Assembly (NCBI RefSeq): GCF_025860405.1
Contig: NZ_CP063785.1
Location: 7,255,390 to 7,319,389, forward strand
DNA from: Tolypothrix sp. PCC 7712
GTDB taxonomy: Bacteria; Cyanobacteriota; Cyanobacteriia; Cyanobacteriales; Nostocaceae
DNA length: 64,000 bases
Direction of reading: 5' to 3'
Below the pieces are notes generated by a model. That model was not told where the DNA came from. It made no database searches and saw only the letters and a program-made list of their open reading frames with translations. Shown one piece after another: positions 1 to 7,674 of the stretch (within the stretch, counting starts at the first letter, position 1; every line of letters begins with the position of its first letter). Position numbers and translations under genes: made by a program.

Positions 1-875
1 GATTTGTGGGTCATCGGAATCAAGGTATTCGGTTAGCGAGTGAAGCTTTGTTAGAATATGTAATTGGTACTGCCGAACCTGATAAAACCACGCTTTATGA
101 TATCAATTTGATTGGTGAGTATAACATTGGTGGTGATATTTGGAATATATTACCAATGTTAGAAGAATTAGGTATTAGAGTACTATCAAAAATTACAGGT
201 GATGCGCGTTATCAAGAAATATGTTACGCCCATCGTGCCAAGCTGAATGTTGTTAATAGTTCTGCTAAGGCTATGTTAAAAATGGCAAAGCAGATGGAAG
301 AGCGTTTTCATATTCCTTACATCACAGAATCATTTTATGGTATAGACAATCTCAATCGTTGTCTCAGGAATATTGCAGCTAAGTTAGGTGACACAGAATT
401 ACAGGTACGCACAGAGAATTTAATTAATTCAGAAACTACGGCTTTAAATAATCAACTTGATTTTTATCTTCCTAGTCTCCAAGGAAAACGGATTTTAATT
501 GATATTACCAATCTCAATAATTGGGCAATTATTTCAGCTATTCAATATCTGGGAATGGAAGTGCTGCTTTCTAGCACAAACAAGATAACTCAAGATAATC
601 AACGCAAAATTCAAGGTTTATTCGGTGAGAATACTAAAATTTTAGGGATAGAGATTAGTCAGTTAATTACTGAATTTAAACCTGATTTATTAATTGCTAG
701 CAATCACTATCAAGCCACAGCTATGAAAACCAAGATTCCTTTTTTAGACATAAATCAGGAACGCAAAAATGCATATACAGGTTATGCAGGAATTATCAGT
801 GTGGCACAAGAATTGTATACAACTCTCTACAGTCCTGTATGGGAGCAGGTGCGTCGTCCTGCGCCTTGGGAGTAA
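1..875 (+). CDS. vnfE: VnfE, nitrogenase cofactor scaffold subunit (5' truncated by window edge)
   Basis: C-terminal ~290 residues of a NifE/VnfE-family protein. With VnfN it forms the scaffold on which the nitrogenase cofactor precursor is matured before transfer to the alpha subunit. Homology reads in frame from base 3 (F-V-G-H-R-N), so the GTG at 6 is only the first start-like codon, not the true start. Family landmarks are the SKITGDARY segment, SFYG, the FLDIN-ER segment and the C-terminal YSPVWEQ ending. The segment that in NifE-type proteins carries a cofactor-binding Cys reads LNVVNSS here, with Ser where the paralogue at 4143-5573 has Cys. It is followed after 136 bp by vnfN on the same strand, the vnfEN order known from Anabaena variabilis. 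The V assignment over plain nifE rests on the vup/vnfR/vnfD-like neighbours. Confidence 0.85.
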   Translation, partial: FVGHRNQGIRLASEALLEYVIGTAEPDKTTLYDINLIGEYNIGGDIWNILPMLEELGIRVLSKITGDARYQEICYAHRAKLNVVNSSAKAMLKMAKQMEERFHIPYITESFYGIDNLNRCLRNIAAKLGDTELQVRTENLINSETTALNNQLDFYLPSLQGKRILIDITNLNNWAIISAIQYLGMEVLLSSTNKITQDNQRKIQGLFGENTKILGIEISQLITEFKPDLLIASNHYQATAMKTKIPFLDINQERKNAYTGYAGIISVAQELYTTLYSPVWEQVRRPAPWE

Positions 876-880
876 TAAAA

Positions 881-922
881 TTTTAGATTTTAGATTTTAG
901 ATTTTAGATTTTGGATTCTGGA
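881..922. repeat. Heptanucleotide short tandem repeat (TTTTAGA-type)
   Basis: Six consecutive 7-mers, TTTTAGA four times then TTTTGGA and TTCTGGA, directly after the vnfE stop codon. This is the short tandemly repeated class common between genes of heterocystous cyanobacteria. Confidence 0.8.
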
Positions 923-972
923 TTGTGAAAGATTGATTGCCTAAAAGCTTGGTCAATCAATCTTTCACAATC
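921..972 (+). promoter_or_regulatory. 52-nt stem-loop between vnfE and vnfN
   Basis: A perfect 19-bp stem: GATTGTGAAAGATTGATTG (921-939) pairs with 954-972 around a 14-nt loop holding AAAAGCTT. It has no T-tract. It could be an mRNA processing/stabilising hairpin or a terminator-attenuator between vnfE and vnfN. A related 52-nt copy lies at 16544-16595 upstream of a VnfR-type regulator, so a dispersed repeat is also possible. Stem-loop-guided processing is known for nif/vnf transcripts of Anabaena variabilis; applying it here is inference. Confidence 0.65.
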
Positions 973-1011
973 ATTTTTCATTACTTCCTCTGTTCTCTCA
1001 AAGGTTAAATT

Positions 1012-2322
1012 ATGGCGATTATTAGCATCACAAGTACATCAGTTGCAGTTAATCCTCTGAAGCAAAGCCAACCAGTAGGCGCAACCTTAGCTTTTTTAGG
1101 CTTGCAAGGTATGATGCCAATGTTACATGGTTCTCCTGGCTGTAGTGCTTTTACCAAGGTCGTTTTAACCAAGCATCTGGGTAAGGTATTTCCTCTATCT
1201 AGTACTGCCATGACAGAGGTTTCTACTATTTTAGGTGGTGAGGAAAATATTGAAAAGGCGATCGCAAAATTAGTGCAGATATCTCAACCCAAAATGATTG
1301 GTATATGTACCACTGGATTGACGGAAACCAGAGGGGATGACATGGGACGACTGCTCAAAGATATGCGTCAACGTTATTCGGAACTGTCTCAAGTACCGAT
1401 TTACTTAGTCTCAACACCAGATTTTAAGGGTACATTACAAGATGGCTTTGCTGCAGCTGTAGAAAGTATCGTCAAGGAAATTCCGCAAACGACTGACAGA
1501 CAAAATTGTTGTCCCAAGCAAATCACTATTTTGGCTAGTTCTGCTTTTACTCCTGGTGACTTGCAAGAAATTAAAGAAATTGTCTCTGCTTTTGGTTTGC
1601 AGCCTATCATTGTCCCTGACATATCTGGGTTACTAAATATTCACGCATTAGATGATCGGCATAGTTTGGTAACATCTGGTGGTACTAGCTTGCCACAATT
1701 AAGAGCTATTCCTCATTCTGTATTCACAATCGCATTAGGTGAGAGTATGCGCGGTGCAGCGCGAATCTTATCTCAAAAGTTCTGTACACCTTACGAAGTG
1801 TTTGACACAGTTTCAGGTTTAGAAGCTGCTGATAAATTCCTCCAAGCATTAGCAGATATCAGCAGTATCCCTGTACCAGCAAAATATCGTTACCAACGCT
1901 TACAGCTACAAGATGCAATGCTAGATGCTCACTTTTACTTTGGTGGTAAACGAGTCTCCTTAGCATTGGAACCAGATTTACTTTGGTCAACAGTTTCTTT
2001 TTTACAGTCGATGGGAGCGCAAATTCACGCGGCTGTGACTACAGCACGTTCCCCTCTGCTAGAAAAACTTCCAATCACCAGCGTGACTATCGGCGATTTA
2101 GAAGACTTTGAGCAACTAGCAGTTGGCTCAGATTTACTCATTAGTAATTCTCATGCAGTTACCATTTCTCAACGCCTAACAATCCCAATCTATCGTCAGG
2201 GAATCCCCATTTACGACCGTTTAGGGCATAATCAGTCCACCAAAGTAGGCTACCGAGGCACTATGCAGTATTTATTTGATATTGGTAATCTACTTTATGA
2301 GCAAAACAAGGCGAAAGTTTAG
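1012..2322 (+). CDS. vnfN: VnfN, nitrogenase cofactor scaffold subunit
   Basis: A 436-residue NifN/VnfN-family protein, the beta-like partner of NifE/VnfE in the scaffold that matures the nitrogenase cofactor. The N-terminus shows the family pattern NPLKQSQPVGA, then FLGLQG, and the MLHGSPGC segment (around residues 37-44) with the cluster-ligand Cys typical of NifN. The end (GYRGTMQYLFDIGNLL) matches the family. Length is normal for NifN (about 430-460). It follows vnfE on the same strand, separated by a tandem repeat and a long stem-loop, and is the last gene of this operon before about 600 bp without an obvious gene. It could be named nifN2; the vnf name rests on context. Confidence 0.85.
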   Translation: MAIISITSTSVAVNPLKQSQPVGATLAFLGLQGMMPMLHGSPGCSAFTKVVLTKHLGKVFPLSSTAMTEVSTILGGEENIEKAIAKLVQISQPKMIGICTTGLTETRGDDMGRLLKDMRQRYSELSQVPIYLVSTPDFKGTLQDGFAAAVESIVKEIPQTTDRQNCCPKQITILASSAFTPGDLQEIKEIVSAFGLQPIIVPDISGLLNIHALDDRHSLVTSGGTSLPQLRAIPHSVFTIALGESMRGAARILSQKFCTPYEVFDTVSGLEAADKFLQALADISSIPVPAKYRYQRLQLQDAMLDAHFYFGGKRVSLALEPDLLWSTVSFLQSMGAQIHAAVTTARSPLLEKLPITSVTIGDLEDFEQLAVGSDLLISNSHAVTISQRLTIPIYRQGIPIYDRLGHNQSTKVGYRGTMQYLFDIGNLLYEQNKAKV

Positions 2323-2920
2323 CATTTATATATTTTCTAAAGCAAGAATTCTGTCTATTCGCAAGTTATTTGGCAATATCTATGCTATGATTTATATATA
2401 GGGAATCAAAAGAGCAAAAGCAAAAAGATTTTCCATAGGGATTAGGTAGAAACCCAAGTAAAAAACTCTGCTTTTGTGTCAGCAAATCCAATTAATTCCG
2501 ATGTAGCGTTTTGTAACTAAATATTTGGGATGCGCCTGTATAAACCCAAAACAAGATATTATCATCTTCCCTTGGTATGCAAATAGGGAATATTGATAAC
2601 TCTTCGGATTTGGGAATGGATTCTGAGGCTAGGTTTGCACCCCAAACAGTCATAGAAAAGTTATCAAATCAGTTACAGTTGGAACAACCTTTGTGAATCA
2701 CGAACAATTTGTTGGCTAACATTCGTCTGGCTCTGGTAAATAAACAAAATCCCCTTTGTGGGTAAACCAATGATTTGATGAACTGATGATCTAAATCTAC
2801 AATGTTCTGGAGGTATTGTAGCTTTAATAGATTGGTAGCAGTTCTAGCGTTCTGGGGAGACATAGGTCTGCTTGCAGTTCATCAATCATCTTGGTTTTTT
2901 TAGATTATTATTTACTCACA
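2323..2920. other. Intergenic stretch, nothing recognised
   Basis: About 600 bp of AT-rich sequence after vnfN. A minus-strand reading frame at 2669-2863 has no recognisable content and I do not call it. No repeat, terminator or promoter stands out. Confidence 0.5.
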
Positions 2921-3145
2921 ATGCTAACGATTGTCTATTCATCAATTGCATTATTTCTAGCTTTAATCTGTTTAAGCATCACAGCTAAAATAACTAATCA
3001 TTTTTTGCAAATAATAGCTATATTATTTGCAATGTTTTGGTTTTGTTCCAGCCTATTCTTTTCTTTAGTACCGATGGAGATTATACTGGCGATCGCTCTT
3101 TTTTACCTCACACCCAAGTTGCATTTTTGGTATTGCATCAAGTAG
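2921..3145 (+). CDS. Small hydrophobic protein of unknown function
   Basis: A possible 74-residue protein from ATG 2921. It is almost wholly hydrophobic, with two or three candidate transmembrane segments (about residues 5-25, 30-48 and 52-65), and ends in TPKLHFWYCIK. I see no clear ribosome-binding site. An upstream TTG at 2891 in the same frame would add 10 residues. No family is recognised. The hydrophobic composition could be chance in AT-rich DNA, so treat it as a weak call. Confidence 0.3.
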   Translation: MLTIVYSSIALFLALICLSITAKITNHFLQIIAILFAMFWFCSSLFFSLVPMEIILAIALFYLTPKLHFWYCIK

Positions 3146-3181
3146 CTCTTTTAGTCATAAATCATCCGTTGCAATTTAGAC

Positions 3182-3206
3182 CCCCGACTTCTTGAAGAAG
3201 TCGGGG
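3182..3206. repeat. Palindromic hairpin repeat
   Basis: CCCCGACTTCTT followed after one base by AAGAAGTCGGGG, a near-perfect 25-nt palindrome without a T-tract. It resembles the dispersed palindromic repeats of Nostoc genomes and could also work as a bidirectional transcription stop between the small plus-strand ORF and the convergent minus-strand nifX-like gene. Confidence 0.6.
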
Positions 3207-3289
3207 TTCTGAACCATATAAATAACAAAATATCAATAATTTAAATTATTTATTTTTGAAATATATGCATATATTTATGATTATGTATG

Positions 3290-3390
3290 ATGCATTAGCG
3301 CCAGCGTAACGCATCTCTTCTCTTCTGAAATTACAACATCTTTCCCAAAAATGTTGATGTGTTACGGCTTACGCCTAACACATCCTACAT
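3290..3390. repeat. Dispersed cyanobacterial repeat (GTGTTACGGCTTACGCC type)
   Basis: Contains GCGCCAGCGTAACGCATC and GTGTTACGGCTTACGCCTAA, partly inverted versions of one another. Related units occur at 9752-9778 and 25106-25133. Interpreted as a non-coding dispersed repeat. Confidence 0.5.
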
Positions 3391-3407
3391 CATCTTTTCA
3401 GTTTTGA

Positions 3408-3435
3408 CAGTCAACAGTTAACAGTCAACAGTCAA
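3408..3435. repeat. Heptanucleotide short tandem repeat (CAGTCAA-type)
   Basis: Four consecutive units CAGTCAA, CAGTTAA, CAGTCAA, CAGTCAA, ending four bases before the stop codon side of the minus-strand nifX-like gene. Confidence 0.8.
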
Positions 3436-3439
3436 CAAA

Positions 3440-3841
3440 CTATTCTTCATCATGAGAATATGCGAAGTCATTTTCTTCCTGTAGCAAAGCTTTACGCAAA
3501 AGAGGCGGTGCATCCCCATTACAACTTTTAACTAACATATGCAAAATATCAGGAACTCTATCATATTCTTGCGCTCTTACAAGAGTTACACCTTGCTTAG
3601 TTAATTTGTTGCCGACTGGCGTACCAATAGCTTTCACATATACAATTTTGCAATCAATAATTGCTTCCATTTTGGGTGTAATCTTATCCTCATGCTCGGC
3701 TGCTTCTAGGTCACCCTCAAAAGTTAAAGTCTCAACAAAATTAAACCCATCTTTAGATACTTCATACACATCAATTTCTTTCGCCACTCCAAAATGAGTG
3801 TCAATATGTGTTCCGTCACTTGTCGTAAAAGCTACTTTCAT
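3440..3841 (-). CDS. NifX/NafY-family cofactor carrier protein
   Basis: A 133-residue protein of the dinitrogenase iron-molybdenum cofactor biosynthesis family (NifX/NifY/NafY/VnfX). These proteins bind and carry cofactor or its precursors between the scaffold and the apo-nitrogenase. The N-terminus MKVAFTTSDG and the HFG motif near residue 16 mark the family, as do the YVKAIGTPVGNKL segment and the length. It lies about 300 bp downstream of the NifE-like gene on the same strand, which supports a scaffold-carrier unit. The acidic tail (ENDFAYSHDEE) is typical of NifX. I cannot tell from sequence alone whether it serves the V cofactor or the nearby VnfD-CAAD protein, so no symbol is given. Confidence 0.85.
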   Translation of the reverse strand: MKVAFTTSDGTHIDTHFGVAKEIDVYEVSKDGFNFVETLTFEGDLEAAEHEDKITPKMEAIIDCKIVYVKAIGTPVGNKLTKQGVTLVRAQEYDRVPDILHMLVKSCNGDAPPLLRKALLQEENDFAYSHDEE

Positions 3842-4071
3842 TTATGGCTCTCCTTCAGGAAAAGTAATTGTTGTTTTTACACGAAAACGATGTAGATCCC
3901 CACAAGTTGGCTTGACCAGGCAAGGATTAAGATAGGAATTAGTACAAGCCGATAGGTGTAAAGCACGGGTTGTTTCTGATTCATACAAAATCCTCTGATA
4001 TTCTGGTTAATTTCATAATTGATAGTTTTTAGTTCATCAGCTATCTCGCATACAACTGCTACATTTTTCTT

Positions 4072-4120
4072 GTTAACAGTTAACAGTTAACAGTTCACAG
4101 TTAACTATTAACTATTAACA
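4072..4120. repeat. Heptanucleotide short tandem repeat (GTTAACA-type)
   Basis: GTTAACA repeated, drifting to GTTCACA and ATTAACT, in the 301-bp gap (3842-4142) between the NifE-like and NifX-like minus-strand genes. Nothing else is recognised in that gap. Confidence 0.75.
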
Positions 4121-4142
4121 AACCTCATATATCTTTGTGCAA

Positions 4143-5573
4143 TCAATTAAGAGTAATATCCTCAGCTAAATCGCCAATTTTCTGTTCCCAAGGAGCAGGA
4201 TTTCTTATTTGTTGCCACACAGGACTATACAAAGCTTTATATAATTCTCTTGCCATTTCTACCATGCCATCGTAACCAGCATAGGCATGATGACGTTCAT
4301 GGTTAATATCTAAGAAAGGAATACGTGCTTTTAGCGCTGTATATTGATTGCTAGCGCCAGCCACTAACATATCAGCTTTTGTATCTTGTAGAACTTGTAA
4401 TAATGCTTTAGGACTACCTTTAGACAGAACAAGACCATCTTGTCCAAGTAGCTGCTTAATTTTTATTTTTTCATCTTCTGTACTTTTGCGATCGCTCGTA
4501 GCAACAACTTCCATTCCTAAATCTTTTGCTGCTAAAATAATCGACCAACTTTTGACACCACCACTATAAAGAACAATACGCTTTCCTTCTAACCGCGAAC
4601 GGTAAGGAGCTAAAGCAATATCTAAGGCTGCGGTTTTTTTAGTAATCAAGCGTTCTGTGCGCTCTAGAAGATAGCGTGTAGCTGAACTATCGCCAAGCAA
4701 TTTACCTAATGCTTCGGCAATATTCCGCAAGCAACGGCTCATATTTTCTACACCGTAGAAAGATTCTTCTATATAAGGAATGCCGTACAATTCCTGCATT
4801 TTTTGTGCTATTTTGAGCGAAACATTAGAGCAAATCACTACATTTAACTTGGCACGATGAGCATGGCAAATTTCTTCATAGCGAGCATCACCTGTAATTT
4901 TAGATAAAACACGAATACCCAAACTCTTGAATAGTGGTAAAACATTCCATATTTCACCAGCAACATTGTAATCACCAATAATATTGATATCAAATGGAGT
5001 AGTGAATTCTGGTGATGCAGTACCAACTACGTACTTTAATAAAGCGTCACCACCAATACGATTACCCAAATTCTTACTACCAATAAATCCAGGCGCATTT
5101 ATATGAATAACAGGAATATCAGTTTCATCTTCAGCAGCTTTACAAATACTATCTATATCATCACCAATTAAAGCAGTCACACAAGTAGCATAAACAAATA
5201 TAGCTGCCGGATGATAACGTTTAGCAATTTCTAGAATACTTTGATAAAGCTTCTTTTCTCCACCAAAAACAATATCTTGTTCACTCAAATCTGTACTAAA
5301 GCCGATTTGATAAAGTTTAGAGCCAGAAGAGAGACTACCACGACTTCCCCAAGGGTTACGAGTACAAGAAACAGGGCCATGTACTAAATGAGCAACATCA
5401 GTAATTGGGCCTAGAGCAACCATTGCGCCTTCAAAAGGACAATTACCTTGAGCCGCTCCTGGTTGTGGTGGTTTTTTACAAGTAGGTTTTTTGTTGTTAT
5501 TAGATGTAACTTGTTTATGTTCGCAAGTTGTATTGTTGAGTAAGTTATTGATTTCTTCTTGAGAGTTTTTCAT
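4143..5573 (-). CDS. NifE-like cofactor scaffold protein (second copy)
   Basis: A full-length, 476-residue NifE-family protein. Three cluster-ligand cysteines are in place: C45 (GNCPFEGA), C70 (HGPVSC) and C131 (YATC). The cofactor-region Cys is present at C248 (LNVVICSN). The C-terminus YSPVWQQIRNPAPWEQ is classic NifE. The N-terminal ~40 residues are polar and Lys/Asn-rich. It is clearly homologous to the vnfE at the left edge, but that copy has Ser at the C248 position. The gene is divergent from the RHH-TOBE/VnfD-CAAD block and upstream of the NifX-like gene on its own strand. No NifN-type partner lies beside it, so it would have to pair with VnfN at 1012, with a NifN elsewhere, or act alone. 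Confidence 0.9.
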   Translation of the reverse strand: MKNSQEEINNLLNNTTCEHKQVTSNNNKKPTCKKPPQPGAAQGNCPFEGAMVALGPITDVAHLVHGPVSCTRNPWGSRGSLSSGSKLYQIGFSTDLSEQDIVFGGEKKLYQSILEIAKRYHPAAIFVYATCVTALIGDDIDSICKAAEDETDIPVIHINAPGFIGSKNLGNRIGGDALLKYVVGTASPEFTTPFDINIIGDYNVAGEIWNVLPLFKSLGIRVLSKITGDARYEEICHAHRAKLNVVICSNVSLKIAQKMQELYGIPYIEESFYGVENMSRCLRNIAEALGKLLGDSSATRYLLERTERLITKKTAALDIALAPYRSRLEGKRIVLYSGGVKSWSIILAAKDLGMEVVATSDRKSTEDEKIKIKQLLGQDGLVLSKGSPKALLQVLQDTKADMLVAGASNQYTALKARIPFLDINHERHHAYAGYDGMVEMARELYKALYSPVWQQIRNPAPWEQKIGDLAEDITLN

Positions 5574-6673
5574 GTCTTTCCTTATATCAGTTCGGATAGA
5601 GTGAAAAAATTAATCAGTAAAATACTTGAGTTAGCTGTCGCGCCATCTTTTTAAGATTTCTGATTGCAGCCTGGTTAAGAAAGATAGAGGAGTGAGCAAC
5701 TAACAGGATTAACCATAATCAACCTACGATGACGGTGTTATAGATAATATTGACTGCACATCCTCTATCTGTAATCCAACTCGCGGGAAAAGAAACTTTT
5801 CCCTGGTCGATGCACCATGTATGAAAACTTTATATTTGGTGAAAAAGCGTCAAGCTAATTCGCTTCATTGTGGTAACCAAAAATTTTCTGACTTACAGAT
5901 AGCAACTATTAGTAATGTCAGTTGCATTCAAATGTCATGAATTTGCCAGATTACATAATAATTGAAATCTATATCAAGGCTTAACTCTTGATCGGGACAT
6001 ACAATCAATCCATGAAACTTCAAGCCTCAAGTCTATTTTTTACCTTTGACTTTTGACTTCTGGGTACGCGATTAATCATGCCTCTGTGATTTTTGTTTCT
6101 AAGCAAGTATGCACAACAGGAAGTTTTTCATGTAGAAGCACTGTTAATACATTTGCTATTCTTATTCCCTCTACTGCAAGAATAGCATACATCTTGCCAA
6201 AGTACTTGCCGATTTTTATTTTTATTCCCAAATTATCAGGGTTTCTCGACAAACAGCAATAGCAATTGAATTATGAGGCAAGTTTATATAACATTATGCT
6301 AAAATAATTGCGTACAATATATGTTTTGTGTAGATGATCCCTCGTACAGACGCGCTGTGGCGCGTCTATACCTTATCTGGTCTGATGTTAGCACCACAAA
6401 CTGTCACCTTGTGTCCAACGCTCAACAATGTGACTACAGTTACCACAGGATTTACAACTGGGAAACTAGCGGTCAATTTTCATCAGTGTTCCACCAGACT
6501 ATGCTTGCTCAGATTCCAGTTGCACTATCTCACCCCATCTGAGTAGGGGCTGGTTGATGCATATCATTATTGTGCAATGAGGATCATTTGTGAAACTTTC
6601 TCTATCTGTGCAAATGGTCTGTGTCAATTTTTACTAGGTTACCAACATCAACAAGTAGTTTGCTAACAGTAAT
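5574..6673. other. Long divergent intergenic region with small hairpins
   Basis: 1.1 kb between the minus-strand NifE-like gene and the plus-strand RHH-TOBE gene. A perfect hairpin GGGAAAAG-AAA-CTTTTCCC sits at 5785-5803. A dispersed-repeat hairpin AGACGCGC-TGTG-GCGCGTCT sits at 6348-6367. Short plus-strand reading frames at 6053-6546 have no coding character. The region must hold two divergent promoters, but I cannot place them. Confidence 0.5.
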
Positions 6674-7153
6674 ATGCCAAGAAAAGAGCAGGGCTGGATT
6701 ACATTTCAAGCATCAGATGAAGAGCGAAAACTGCTCGATAAATTATCTAAAAAGTTGCGCCGTACTAAAACAGAAATCCTGCGAGAAATGTTACGTGGGC
6801 TTGAGCAAAGTTATACGCGATCGCCAAAATCAACAGCAACTCCAAAGCCACAACAAAAAGAGCCGAATAGTCAGTTTATAGAAATTACTAATTCTCAAAA
6901 GCATCTCAAAATTAACTCACATAATATACTTCAAGGCATCATCACAGAAGTGTTGCGTACAGAAATAACTAGTCAAATCACTATCAAAGTGATTCAAGAA
7001 GTAGAGTTAACTTCAATTATTACCACTGCCTCAGTAGATGAATTAGATTTATCCGAAGGTACAGAAGCTTACGTAGTGATCAACTCTAATAATATAGTGA
7101 TAGCAAGGGAAGAATCTTCTGTACTGAATGCAGACCGTTGCAACAAGGTATAA
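6674..7153 (+). CDS. Ribbon-helix-helix + TOBE (molbindin-like) putative oxyanion-responsive regulator
   Basis: A 159-residue protein in two parts. Residues 1-45 (MPRKEQGWITFQAS, then RKLLDKLSKKLRRTKTEI) look like a ribbon-helix-helix DNA-binding fold. Residues ~75-148 look like one TOBE/Mop domain, with the pattern HNILQGIITEV, then ITIKV and VVINSNNIVIA. TOBE domains bind molybdate, tungstate or similar oxyanions. The natural inference is a metal-oxyanion-responsive regulator or storage protein for the genes that follow. In Anabaena variabilis a small gene also precedes vnfDG, so this may be a paralogue of that leader gene. It starts at ATG 6674 and lies about 520 bp upstream of the VnfD-CAAD gene on the same strand. 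Confidence 0.7.
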   Translation: MPRKEQGWITFQASDEERKLLDKLSKKLRRTKTEILREMLRGLEQSYTRSPKSTATPKPQQKEPNSQFIEITNSQKHLKINSHNILQGIITEVLRTEITSQITIKVIQEVELTSIITTASVDELDLSEGTEAYVVINSNNIVIAREESSVLNADRCNKV

Positions 7154-7674
7154 GATGTAATTATTTTTTTTAGTTTATCTAAGTAATTTAATTGTAGCTT
7201 ATTCAATGATTTACTTGATTTTTAGGTTACACAAAATTAAAATTTTTAATTGATTTATTGCGGTAATCAAACATTATATTGTCAGCTAATATTTCTAACA
7301 ATCAAGTTGATTTCGCCTTGTTTATTTAATTATTACTATCACAAAACATTTAATTGATTTTGAAATATACAGAACTGTCTATCTATTTTCATTCATAGAA
7401 TAACTTTAAGAATACTTCAAATTTCGTGATTAAAATTACTATTATTAACTAACAAGATTACTATTATTTAAAAAGAGCAGCGATAGACAAAGATTTCTGG
7501 TAAGAGAACGGCAGTAAATAAGCTAATGCGCGTCTAAATTACATAACTACTAATCAGGGCTGTTAACTGTTAACGGTCAACTGTCAACAGCCCTCACGAT
7601 TGATTGTGTAACTTCAAAGCAGAATACCTTAAATCTCTCTTCTTCTGTGGGTATTGCGTCAGGAGCAATTAGAT
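7154..7674 (+). other. Long AT-rich leader before the VnfD-CAAD gene
   Basis: About 520 bp without a gene between RHH-TOBE and VnfD-CAAD. It is very AT-rich up to 7500 and then contains the GC-capped stem-loop at 7557-7593. It may be a long 5' leader, as described for vnfDG in Anabaena variabilis; that is inference. Confidence 0.5.
7557..7593 (+). promoter_or_regulatory. Stem-loop in the leader of the VnfD-CAAD gene
   Basis: GGGCTGTT (7557-7564) pairs perfectly with AACAGCCC (7586-7593), and the stem continues inward through heptamer-like GTTAAC/GTCAAC segments with a few mismatches. It lies about 80 nt before the start codon and lacks a U-tract, so a processing or stabilising hairpin is more likely than a terminator. 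The arms are built from the same CAGTTAA/CAGTCAA heptamer family seen at 3408 and 4072. Confidence 0.55.

Noticed and set aside
6053..6546. Three short overlapping plus-strand open frames
   Set aside because: No ribosome-binding sites, low-complexity composition, and one runs through a dispersed hairpin.
7654..7674. TTG start for the VnfD-CAAD gene
   Set aside because: The seven extra residues are not part of VnfD homology, and the AGGAGC site is correctly spaced for ATG 7675.
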